A DNA stretch of 64,000 bases, taken from positions 62,001-126,000 of the forward strand of contig OZ246399.1 in the NCBI GenBank assembly GCA_965230985.1, written 5' to 3'. The stretch is from UBA2211 sp035404185. GTDB lineage: Bacteria; Patescibacteriota; Minisyncoccia; Minisyncoccales; Minisyncoccaceae. Numbering within the stretch: position 1 is the first letter of the stretch; each line of letters opens with the position of its first letter. Shown here piece after piece: positions 31,814 through 38,530 of this stretch. The notes beneath the pieces are model-generated. The model was not told the DNA's origin. It saw only the letters and a list, made by a program, of their open reading frames with translations, and ran no database searches. A program made the translations under genes and the position numbers.

Positions 31814-31924
31814 CTATTTCTTTTTATCGAGCCCCCTCCTCTTCGTATCCCTTTCGGTGAGCTTATTGAATTTTCTTCTTAGTCTTTTTTTCTGCTTTAA
31901 AATACACTTAGAAATATTTTTCAT
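31814..31924 (-). CDS. Possible 36-residue basic microprotein between lemA and htpX
   Basis: MKNISKCILKQKKRLRRKFN... then a very Lys/Arg-rich tail ending DKKK. It ends 1 base before the htpX ATG and starts 19 bases after lemA. An AGGAGG lies inside its 3' part, 25 bases before htpX. Such a basic peptide could bind RNA or membranes, or be no gene at all. Confidence 0.35.
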   Translation of the reverse strand: MKNISKCILKQKKRLRRKFNKLTERDTKRRGLDKKK

Positions 31925-31943
31925 AACTTTAAAATTTAACTTA

Positions 31944-32495
31944 TTAAAAACTGACCTTTGGTGTTATTTTCTCCCCCTCTTCAGCTACAAAAAATTCAGA
32001 AGCCTTGAATCCGAACATCTGTGCAATCATATTACTGGGGAACATTTCCAGTTTAGTGTTGAAATCCATAACATTGCCATTGTAAAATCTTCTAGCTGCC
32101 TGAATCTTGTCTTCAGTATCTGTTAATTCCTTTTGTAACTCAAGAAAATTAACTGAAGCTTTCAAGTCAGGATAACTTTCTGATAAAGCGAATAAACTCT
32201 TTAATGTTCCTGATAAAGCATTTTCCGCCTCTCCTTTTTCTTTTAAACCAGTTGCGGACATAGCTTTGTTTCTTGCTTCAATAACCCTATCAAAAGTTTC
32301 CTTTTCGTGAGAAGCATATCCTTTTACTGTTTCAATAAGATTAGGAATCAGATCATATCTTCTCTTTAATTGAACGTCAATATCTGACCAGGCTTCTTTT
32401 ACCCTGTTTCTTAAAGTAATTAGTCCGTTATATGCCACCATGACATATAATAAAACAACAAATATAGCGGCTAAGATGATAACAATTGTTGACAT
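31944..32495 (-). CDS. lemA: LemA-family membrane protein
   Basis: 183 residues: N-terminal membrane helix (4-22) and the long helical LemA domain ('YNGLITLRNRVKEAWSDIDVQLKRRYDLIPNLIETVKGYASHEKETFDRVIEARN...ARRFYNGNVMDFNTKLEMFPSNMIAQMFGF'). Complete and canonical. LemA is found with HtpX or phospholipase-D-type partners in envelope maintenance; its exact role is not known. Confidence 0.92.
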   Translation of the reverse strand: MSTIVIILAAIFVVLLYVMVAYNGLITLRNRVKEAWSDIDVQLKRRYDLIPNLIETVKGYASHEKETFDRVIEARNKAMSATGLKEKGEAENALSGTLKSLFALSESYPDLKASVNFLELQKELTDTEDKIQAARRFYNGNVMDFNTKLEMFPSNMIAQMFGFKASEFFVAEEGEKITPKVSF

Positions 32496-32496
32496 A

Positions 32497-33054
32497 TTAT
32501 TTTTTTTTATTTTTAATTATTCTTTTTTTAACTTTTTTGACTTTTTCATTAACAATCTTAGTCTCCTTCTTGAATAAATCATATATTACACCAAATGGCT
32601 TGGTTTTCAAGAGCTTCTTTACTGCTTCAATTAATTCTTGAAATAAACTCTTTAATGAATCTACTCCCTCCTCTATTTCATCAATTTCTCCCTTAAGTTG
32701 TTTTAATTTTTGAGAAACTTTTAACTCTGGATACTTTTCCGAGGCAGCAAAAGCAGCTCTCAAAACAATTGATAAAACACTACCAGCTTCTTTTTTTTCT
32801 TTAACTGTTGTTGCTTCTTCTGCCCTTCTTTTCGCTTCAGAAATGTTCTTCACAAAATCTTTTTCATAAGAAACATATTTTGATATTTCTGAAAGAACCT
32901 GATTAGCTAGTTCAATTTTTCTTTTTAAATAATTATCTACTTCTTTAAAAGCCTTAACTGTCTGTTTTTTAACTCTTATTAAAAACAAAAAATTTCCTAA
33001 AATGAATAAAAAGAAAAGAATAATTATTATTAATAAAACGTATAGGGTTTGCAT
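32497..33054 (-). CDS. Divergent LemA-like paralogue
   Basis: 185 residues: membrane helix (5-26) and a helical region aligning with the first part of LemA ('KQTVKAFKEVDNYLKRKIELANQVLSEISKYVSYEKDFVKNISEAKRRAEEATTVKEKKEAGSVLSIVLRAAFAASEKYPELK'), but the conserved C-terminal 'RRFYNGxVxxFN' is lost and replaced by a Lys-rich tail. It lies 1 base upstream of lemA. The start is 6 bases after a TATAAT box (33061-33066), so it is probably leaderless. It may form mixed complexes with LemA. Confidence 0.7.
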   Translation of the reverse strand: MQTLYVLLIIIILFFLFILGNFLFLIRVKKQTVKAFKEVDNYLKRKIELANQVLSEISKYVSYEKDFVKNISEAKRRAEEATTVKEKKEAGSVLSIVLRAAFAASEKYPELKVSQKLKQLKGEIDEIEEGVDSLKSLFQELIEAVKKLLKTKPFGVIYDLFKKETKIVNEKVKKVKKRIIKNKKK

Positions 33055-33083
33055 ATTTATATTATATCAGAAAAAGAAACAAA

Positions 33084-33353
33084 TTAAAGGTTCTTATATA
33101 TATCGTGCTTGCCGATAGAAATAAAAACCGCGTTATTATCTTCCAATTGAAAAATAATACGGTATTGCATATTTACACTTATTGACCATAAGCCCCTAAG
33201 CCTCCCCTTAAGCGGATGCAACCTTAAAGAAGGATGAAATGGACTTTCTTTTAATATTTTTTCTTTTTTAACCGCCAAATCAACGATTTCCCGAGGAAGA
33301 TCCTCTATATTGTTTAAAAAATCAGAAGCGTAGATAATGCTCTTAATTGTCAT
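33084..33353 (-). CDS. RelE/YafQ-family toxin
   Basis: 89 residues: 'IIYASDFLNNIEDLPREIVDLAVKKEKILKESPFHPSLRLHPLKGRLRGLWSISVNMQYRIIFQLEDNNAVFISIGKHDIYKNL' fits the RelE/ParE superfamily, with 'PFHPSLRLHPLKG' and a C-terminal 'GKHDIY' as in YafQ-like mRNA interferases. It overlaps the antitoxin gene by 11 bases. Confidence 0.8.
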   Translation of the reverse strand: MTIKSIIYASDFLNNIEDLPREIVDLAVKKEKILKESPFHPSLRLHPLKGRLRGLWSISVNMQYRIIFQLEDNNAVFISIGKHDIYKNL

Positions 33354-33609
33354 TTAATTGAGCTCTATATTTATCAGCATTTTTAACAAGATCAGCAATA
33401 GATTTAGCTCTAATAATTTTACCCTTCTTATAATCTTCTCTTGCCCTTTTTGAACATTCCAATAATTCTTCTTCTGAAATCATATCGTCATTCATGGAAA
33501 ATAAATAGTTGACATACTGACTAACATTACTAAAACCATTTTTTTTAGCATTACGTTTTGCCTTTTTTTCCATTGCTTCTGTTGTTGAAATACTTAAAAC
33601 TTTGCGCAT
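33343..33609 (-). CDS. Ribbon-helix-helix antitoxin
   Basis: 88 residues. N-terminal 'RKVLSISTTEAMEKKAKRNAKKNGFSNVSQYVNYLFSM' is a ribbon-helix-helix; the C-terminal half is a charged toxin-binding region. It should bind the 16-bp palindrome over the -10 box and autoregulate. Confidence 0.8.
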   Translation of the reverse strand: MRKVLSISTTEAMEKKAKRNAKKNGFSNVSQYVNYLFSMNDDMISEEELLECSKRAREDYKKGKIIRAKSIADLVKNADKYRAQLNDN

Positions 33610-33629
33610 AGTTTTATATTTTTATTTTA

Positions 33630-33645
33630 TAATACAATTGTATTA
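33630..33645. promoter_or_regulatory. Operator of the third RelBE-type module
   Basis: TAATACAATTGTATTA, a perfect 16-bp palindrome covering the -10 TACAAT. The layout is the same as at 11396-11416. Confidence 0.75.
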
Positions 33646-33665
33646 CAGGATATCGAATCTGTCAA
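33637..33665 (-). promoter_or_regulatory. Promoter of the third RelBE-type module
   Basis: -35 TTGACA (33660-33665), 17-base spacer, -10 TACAAT (33637-33642); 27 bases to the ATG. Confidence 0.8.
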
Positions 33666-33959
33666 CTATTCTTCAATTATTCCCAAAACATCTTCTTCTT
33701 TTAAAACCAAACAATTTTTATCTCCTATTTTAATTTCATGAGAAGTATATTTACTAAACAAGATTATATCCCCTTTCTTTATCTCCATTGGTATTGCCTT
33801 TCCTTGAGAATTTCTTTTACCAGGACCAACAGCAATCACTTTTCCCTGCTGTGGACCATCCTTTTCGGTTGATTGAAGAAGTAATATTTTTCCTTTATTT
33901 TTTTCTTCTGCTTTTAATTGTTCGATGACAATATTGCTTGATAACGGTTTTATCTTCAT
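33666..33959 (-). CDS. groES: GroES co-chaperonin
   Basis: 97 residues, normal length: 'IKPLSSNIVIEQL' start, a mobile loop in 'EEKNKGKILLLQSTEKDGPQQGKVIAVGPG' and 'KKGDIILFSKYTSHEIKIGDKNCLVLKEEDVLGII' end. GroES caps GroEL during protein folding. No groEL is present next to it or elsewhere in the window, which is unusual. The -35 box of the antitoxin lies at its stop codon. Confidence 0.93.
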   Translation of the reverse strand: MKIKPLSSNIVIEQLKAEEKNKGKILLLQSTEKDGPQQGKVIAVGPGKRNSQGKAIPMEIKKGDIILFSKYTSHEIKIGDKNCLVLKEEDVLGIIEE

Positions 33960-34051
33960 ATTTTTGTTTTGATTATATCAAAAAATCATCCAAATAGCGA
34001 ACCTAAGTTGTGTTAAATTTTGTACAAAAAAATAAGAAAATGTATCACAGT

Positions 34052-34088
34052 TAAGTAATAATGGGACGAACTTGGAACCTTTTTGAAG
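34052..34088 (-). repeat. tRNA-3'-end-like repeat D
   Basis: 34061-34086 (ATGGGACGAACTTGGAACCT plus TTTTGA) differs from repeat C at one base of 26. The acceptor-like GGGGCG part is worn (TAATA). On the minus strand it begins directly at the Nudix stop codon. Confidence 0.65.
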
Positions 34089-34529
34089 CTAAGTGTTTCT
34101 TTTTAGGGACGACATTAAGGCTTCTTTTATTCCATCTCTGATGGGAGCGTCTTTTTCTAAAAGTTTTATTTCTTCAAGAGATACCCATCTGTATAATTGA
34201 TGTTCTTTACTTAACTCAATTTTTTCTAAATTAGATTCTACTTTATAAAAAACTAGAAGAAGGTCTATATCCTCAACCGTATCTAATCTATGTACAGCAT
34301 CAACATTAAGAATATTTTTAACTCGAAATTCTTTAATATTAGGAATCTCTTCTCTTAATTCCCTATCCATGGTTTGTTTTATTGTTTCCCCCTTTTCCAT
34401 TCTTCCTCCAGGAACGTCCCAAAACGTTTTTCCATTAACAGTTTTGAGCATAACCAGAGCTTTATTTTTGGGATTAACTATAACTCCTTTTATTCCTACC
34501 TGATATATTTGTAGTTTTTTTTCGTCCAT
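34089..34529 (-). CDS. Nudix hydrolase
   Basis: 146 residues. Nudix box G-x5-E-x7-REL-x-EE in 'GGRMEKGETIKQTMDRELREEIP' (about 43-65), with Pro where Gly is common after the box. It hydrolyses a nucleoside diphosphate linked to another group; the substrate cannot be told. The family of short stand-alone Nudix proteins includes house-cleaning enzymes. Confidence 0.85.
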   Translation of the reverse strand: MDEKKLQIYQVGIKGVIVNPKNKALVMLKTVNGKTFWDVPGGRMEKGETIKQTMDRELREEIPNIKEFRVKNILNVDAVHRLDTVEDIDLLLVFYKVESNLEKIELSKEHQLYRWVSLEEIKLLEKDAPIRDGIKEALMSSLKRNT

Positions 34530-34575
34530 ATTCTTTTAAAAAGTTTTACAGAGTTATCATATCACAAAACAAAAA

Positions 34576-34591
34576 CCGACAGAAGTGTCGG
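34576..34591 (-). terminator. Terminator after the SdpI-like gene and repeat B
   Basis: CCGACA-CTTC-TGTCGG followed by TTTTTGTTTTG on the minus strand. Confidence 0.85.
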
Positions 34592-34599
34592 CTTAATTT

Positions 34600-34640
34600 T
34601 GCAGGGGCGGTGGGATTCGAACCATCTCAAAACTCTAAGA
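34600..34640 (-). repeat. tRNA-3'-end-like repeat B
   Basis: On the minus strand GATGG-TTCGAAT-CCCAC-CGCCCCTGCA: a clean T loop and acceptor 3' strand with a terminator directly behind, as after a real tRNA or tmRNA gene. No 5' acceptor partner (AGGGGCG) is found in the 40 bases after the SdpI-like stop codon. Confidence 0.6.
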
Positions 34641-34675
34641 AAAAAAGAAGTAAATAAAATGAAAGAATTTTGTGA

Positions 34676-35308
34676 TTATTTTATTTTCTGATATTCAAGA
34701 TATGAGTAAATAAATAGATAAACAATCGAAATGATTAAGGGAACAAACATAAACCATATTGCGTATTGACTAAAAAAAACTCCTAAAAGTGTACTCAAAG
34801 CGGTTAGTTTAAACAACTTTTCTCCTAGTTTATGCGTTTTATCCCATACTGTTTCGCTAGCTAACGTCCAAGGTAACTTAATTCCAATCGTATAATTCAT
34901 TTTAGCATTTTTAAGCAAATCTCCACAAAAATAGAAAAGAAATGCAAATCCGGGCATCAAAACTACATTCATATTCATATTAAAACCCCTATTCCAAGCA
35001 ATAGTTATAGAATAAAGATAAAGAAAGAAAATATTAAAAGCGAGAATAAAGTTATCGTAAGAATCATAAAATTTCTCGATATTTTTCTTTTGTGGATCTA
35101 TTTTGGGAATAAAATAGAAAAGAATATTTACAAAAATCATTAAAAAAGGAAAAAAGAAAAGAGCTAAATTTTTATTCATATATCCATCGACATTCCCCTG
35201 CCAATTCCAATGCGAAGCCATTTTTGTTGGCATTATGGGTTGAAAATATATAGCAATGGCAAAAGCTAATAGAACCGTAATTATGTTTAAAATTTGTCTT
35301 TTATTCAT
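34676..35308 (-). CDS. SdpI/DUF1648-family membrane protein
   Basis: 210 residues with six likely membrane segments. 'PIMPTKMASHWNWQGNVDGYMNK' is the DUF1648 signature, and 'NYTIGIKLPWTLASETVWDKTHKLGEKLFK' is the SdpI signature. In Bacillus, SdpI gives immunity to the toxin SdpC; here no toxin gene is adjacent, so the role is open. Confidence 0.85.
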   Translation of the reverse strand: MNKRQILNIITVLLAFAIAIYFQPIMPTKMASHWNWQGNVDGYMNKNLALFFFPFLMIFVNILFYFIPKIDPQKKNIEKFYDSYDNFILAFNIFFLYLYSITIAWNRGFNMNMNVVLMPGFAFLFYFCGDLLKNAKMNYTIGIKLPWTLASETVWDKTHKLGEKLFKLTALSTLLGVFFSQYAIWFMFVPLIISIVYLFIYSYLEYQKIK

Positions 35309-35351
35309 AAAACTAGATATTTATAATCTGTATAAATATCATATCACGCTG

Positions 35352-35379
35352 TTGACTTTTAACGCAAATCTGATAATAT
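35352..35379 (+). promoter_or_regulatory. Promoter of the holin-like/secG operon
   Basis: -35 TTGACT (35352-35357), 16-base spacer, -10 TAATAT (35374-35379), 8 bases to the ATG at 35388: a leaderless or 1-2-base leader. Confidence 0.65.
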
Positions 35380-35387
35380 TGCTATAT

Positions 35388-35735
35388 ATGAATAGTTTGA
35401 TAGCCAAACTAATCTCGGGAATAATAGGGATAGGAATATCAGCATATTTTCTTCCTGGCGTAACCTATGATGGTAATTTTAAGACCATAATACTTGTTGG
35501 CCTAGTTATCGGATTACTAATGTATTTTGTCAGACCAATTCTTTCACTAGTCACCCTGCCCTTAAGGATAATAACATTGAATCTTTTCTCAATTATTATA
35601 ATGATGTTTCTGGTCTGGCTAGTTGATTGTTTATTCCCTGCCGATATGTTCGAAATATTCGGAATTAATAATATCTTTTTTACAACCCTAATCATCTGGG
35701 GAACTGAACAAATATCCTCAATGGCTTTTAAATAA
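35388..35735 (+). CDS. Four-span phage-holin-IV-like membrane protein
   Basis: 115 residues from ATG 35388 with four membrane segments; 'YFVRPILSLVTLPLRIITLNLFSIIIMMFLVWLVDCLFP' is the core of the 'mycobacterial 4 TMS phage holin' superfamily, common in bacterial chromosomes without phage. Function unknown. It ends 1 base before secG and is the first gene of the plus-strand operon running to trpS. Confidence 0.8.
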   Translation: MNSLIAKLISGIIGIGISAYFLPGVTYDGNFKTIILVGLVIGLLMYFVRPILSLVTLPLRIITLNLFSIIIMMFLVWLVDCLFPADMFEIFGINNIFFTTLIIWGTEQISSMAFK

Positions 35736-35736
35736 A

Positions 35737-35952
35737 ATGAACAATAATTTACTTATCGCACAATCAGTAGTTTCGATTTTAATTGTTATCGCTATTCTTC
35801 TTCAGCAGAGAGGAACCGCTTTAGGTTCTGCTTTTGGAGGAGGTGGAGAAGTTTACAGCACAAGAAGAGGCATCCAAAAAAATCTTTTATGGGCAACTAT
35901 AGTCTTGACCATCGCTTTTCTAGCTCTTACCGTGCTAAACTTGGTATACTAA
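35737..35952 (+). CDS. secG: Protein-export channel subunit SecG
   Basis: 71 residues: two membrane segments with 'AILLQQRGTALGSAFGGGGEVYSTRRGIQKNLLWATI' between them, the SecG core (QxxKGxGLGxxFGG type). It is part of the SecYEG channel that exports the many signal-peptide proteins of this window. Confidence 0.92.
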   Translation: MNNNLLIAQSVVSILIVIAILLQQRGTALGSAFGGGGEVYSTRRGIQKNLLWATIVLTIAFLALTVLNLVY

Positions 35953-35956
35953 TTTA

Positions 35957-37963
35957 ATGAATTTAAAAAATAACAATACTCTTTCCGTCGGCAAGTGGCC
36001 GTCGAAAAAGCAATGGCTGCACTTCTTTAAGGTTCTAGAAAAGAAAGAAAAAATTGCCTTTGGCATTCTTTTAACGTTATTTATCTCTTCTCTTATCTTT
36101 CTTGTCTCATCATTCTACATTAAAAATACTAATGTAGTTCCCGCAGACTACGGAAGGATAAGAGAGGGGGTATTAGGACAGCCTCAGTTTATTAATCCCC
36201 TTTACGCTCCCTTATCAGATATTGATAAAGATTTAACTGAGCTAATCTTCTCTTCTTTAATGACTTTCGATAATAATGGAAACATTGTTCCCGACTTAAT
36301 TAATGATTATTCTATTGAAGACGATGGAAAAACTATTAATTTTTCCATTAAAGAAAATGCTAAATGGCACGATGGAGTTCCCTTAACAATTGATGACGTT
36401 ATTTTTACTATTGATTTAGTTCAAGATCCTGAATACTTATCCCCATTAAGAACTAATTGGCAAGGAGTTGAAATTGAAAAAATTTCTGATTACAAAGCAC
36501 TTTTTAAATTAAAACAAGTTTACAGTGGATTTGAAGAATCTTTAGTTAACTTAAAGATATTACCCAAGCATATTTGGAAAGATGTAAGTGTTCAATCAAT
36601 AACATCAAATACTCAATTGAATGTTTTATCCCCCATTGGAAGTGGACCATATATGGTTAGTAAAACACTTCAAAGAAACGATAAAAGTATAAAGTCAATG
36701 ATACTTAATGTAAATAAAGATTATTACGGTAAAGTTCCTCACATTCAAAGAATTGATTTTTATTTCTATAACAACGAAAAAGATTTATTGAATAATCTAA
36801 AAAAAGGAAATCTTGATTCAGGAAATATTGAAATCAGTAATTACACAGACAAAAATTTCAAAAAATACAATTTGTATTCATTAGATACTCCTAACTACTT
36901 TGCTATATTTTTAAATAACGAAAAGAAACCTTTTGATTCAAAGGAAATAAGACAAGCCTTATCATACATAACTAACAAGCAGGAAATAGCAGACAAAATT
37001 TTGGATGGTAAAGGAGAAATAATTGATTCTTTCCTTCTTCCTTCTTTCTATGGATTAAGCGATCCCACCAGTGTATTATCTTACGATGAAGCTAAAGGAC
37101 AAAATCTTTTAGATAAAAATGGATATACATTAAAAGATGGATTGAGAAAAAAAGTTATAGAAAAATCTAGCGGCTTCAAATTCAGTCAAACCCTACAGAT
37201 TGGAAGCAACAATGCTGAAGTCAAAAAACTTCAAGAATGCTTGGCTAGTGATTCAGAAATATACCCATCGGGAACGATTTCTGGAAAATTCGGACAAGAA
37301 ACTAAAACAGCAGTCATTAAATTTCAAGAAAAATACAAAGACGATATTCTTACTCCTAATAATTTAACTGAAGGAACTGGCAAGGTTGCCGGAGCAACAA
37401 TTAAAAAATTAAATGAAGTTTGCTTCGTTGTCCCTAATGAAGAAATACCATTATCGTTCGTTTTAAAAACTACGGACAATCCAATATTGATTGCAACCGC
37501 TAATTTAATAAAAGAACAATGGGAAAAACAAGGAATAAAGATAGAAATACAAACAATGAATGAAAACGATATTAAAAAAGTTATTAGAGAAAGAAACTTT
37601 GATATTCTTCTTTTTGGAGAAAAATTAGGAGGCATCCCTGATCCAATTCCCTTCTGGCACTCTTCACAAAGAGTTGACCCAGGACTAAATCTTTCTTTAT
37701 ATCAAAACACTAAAGCTGATCAATTAATGGAGAAAGCTAGAAAATATTCTAACTTTGAGGATAATAATAGAAAAAAGACATTAGAAGACTTACAAAATAT
37801 TATAATCGATGATGCTCCAGCTATTCCCCTTTTCACAACTAATTACTTGTATTTGATAAATAAGAACGTGAAAGGATTTTTAACTCAAAAAATTATTGAA
37901 TCATCAAAAAGATTTGTTGATATTTCAAATTGGTATATTAAAGAAAAAAGAGTATGGAAATAG
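35957..37963 (+). CDS. Oligopeptide-binding protein with inserted peptidoglycan-binding domain
   Basis: 668 residues. Cytoplasmic start, one membrane anchor (about 33-55), then an SBP_bac_5 (OppA/DppA) fold: 'LGQPQFINPLYAPLSDIDKDLTELIFSSL...AKWHDGVPLTIDDVIFTI...EIRQALSYITNKQEI' and, after the insert, 'IDDAPAIPLFTTNYLYLI'. A PG_binding_1-like domain ('LQIGSNNAEVKKLQECLASD...GQETKTAVIKFQEKY', about 411-489) interrupts the second lobe. No ABC permease or ATPase genes are nearby. It overlaps the next gene by 10 bases. It may capture peptides or wall fragments at the cell surface. Confidence 0.85.
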   Translation: MNLKNNNTLSVGKWPSKKQWLHFFKVLEKKEKIAFGILLTLFISSLIFLVSSFYIKNTNVVPADYGRIREGVLGQPQFINPLYAPLSDIDKDLTELIFSSLMTFDNNGNIVPDLINDYSIEDDGKTINFSIKENAKWHDGVPLTIDDVIFTIDLVQDPEYLSPLRTNWQGVEIEKISDYKALFKLKQVYSGFEESLVNLKILPKHIWKDVSVQSITSNTQLNVLSPIGSGPYMVSKTLQRNDKSIKSMILNVNKDYYGKVPHIQRIDFYFYNNEKDLLNNLKKGNLDSGNIEISNYTDKNFKKYNLYSLDTPNYFAIFLNNEKKPFDSKEIRQALSYITNKQEIADKILDGKGEIIDSFLLPSFYGLSDPTSVLSYDEAKGQNLLDKNGYTLKDGLRKKVIEKSSGFKFSQTLQIGSNNAEVKKLQECLASDSEIYPSGTISGKFGQETKTAVIKFQEKYKDDILTPNNLTEGTGKVAGATIKKLNEVCFVVPNEEIPLSFVLKTTDNPILIATANLIKEQWEKQGIKIEIQTMNENDIKKVIRERNFDILLFGEKLGGIPDPIPFWHSSQRVDPGLNLSLYQNTKADQLMEKARKYSNFEDNNRKKTLEDLQNIIIDDAPAIPLFTTNYLYLINKNVKGFLTQKIIESSKRFVDISNWYIKEKRVWK

Positions 37964-38529
37964 AATTAAAAAATCCTGATATTAGAAAAATAAAAGATAT
38001 TGAAAGCGTTCTCTTTGACGAAAGAACTGCCAAGGCTATTCCTGAGCAAGAATTATATTACATGTACCGTGGAGTCAAAGAAGAAAAAGGATTAAGATAT
38101 GATATCACCGTTATCCCTCCATTTTTAATGGGCGATGAATTTGTTAAAACTAAAGGACATTATCACAGTTCGGGAAATTCTGAATTATATATTGTTCTTG
38201 AGGGAGAGGCCATCTTTTTAATGCAAAAAGGTGCTGATGAAGTAGAAGATGTTTACGCAATCAAGGCTACAGTTGGTGATGTTGTTATTATAAACAAAGA
38301 ATATGGACACATAACAATTAATCCTTCGGCTAAAGAAACTCTTAAAATGGCTAATTGGGTAAGTGATAAATGTTGTTCAGACTATGCACCCTTTGAAAAC
38401 AAAAAAGGTGCCGCCTATTTCTATACTATAAAAGGTTGGATTAAAAATAATAATTACAAAGATGTTCCAGAAATAAGATTTGAAGAACCATTAAAAGAGG
38501 TTCCAAAAAATCTCGATTTTTTAAAATAA
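37954..38529 (+). CDS. pgi: Cupin-type (archaeal-type) phosphoglucose isomerase
   Basis: 191 residues. 'FVKTKGHYHSSGNSELYIVLEGEAIFLMQKG' carries the metal ligands (two His and a Glu) and 'NKEYGHITINPS' the third His of the cupin phosphoglucose isomerase family. It interconverts glucose-6-P and fructose-6-P using a metal ion, unlike the common bacterial enzyme. With manB and the epimerase downstream it fits sugar supply for surface glycans. Confidence 0.82.
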   Translation: MEIELKNPDIRKIKDIESVLFDERTAKAIPEQELYYMYRGVKEEKGLRYDITVIPPFLMGDEFVKTKGHYHSSGNSELYIVLEGEAIFLMQKGADEVEDVYAIKATVGDVVIINKEYGHITINPSAKETLKMANWVSDKCCSDYAPFENKKGAAYFYTIKGWIKNNNYKDVPEIRFEEPLKEVPKNLDFLK

Positions 38530-38530
38530 T

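Noticed and set aside
34600..34676. A tmRNA (ssrA) gene ending in CGCCCCTGCA
   Set aside because: Only the T arm and acceptor end are visible; the preceding gene ends about 40 bases upstream, leaving no room for the rest.
35388..35735. Prophage indicated by a holin-like protein
   Set aside because: This holin superfamily is common in bacterial chromosomes; no capsid, terminase, integrase or lysin genes are near.
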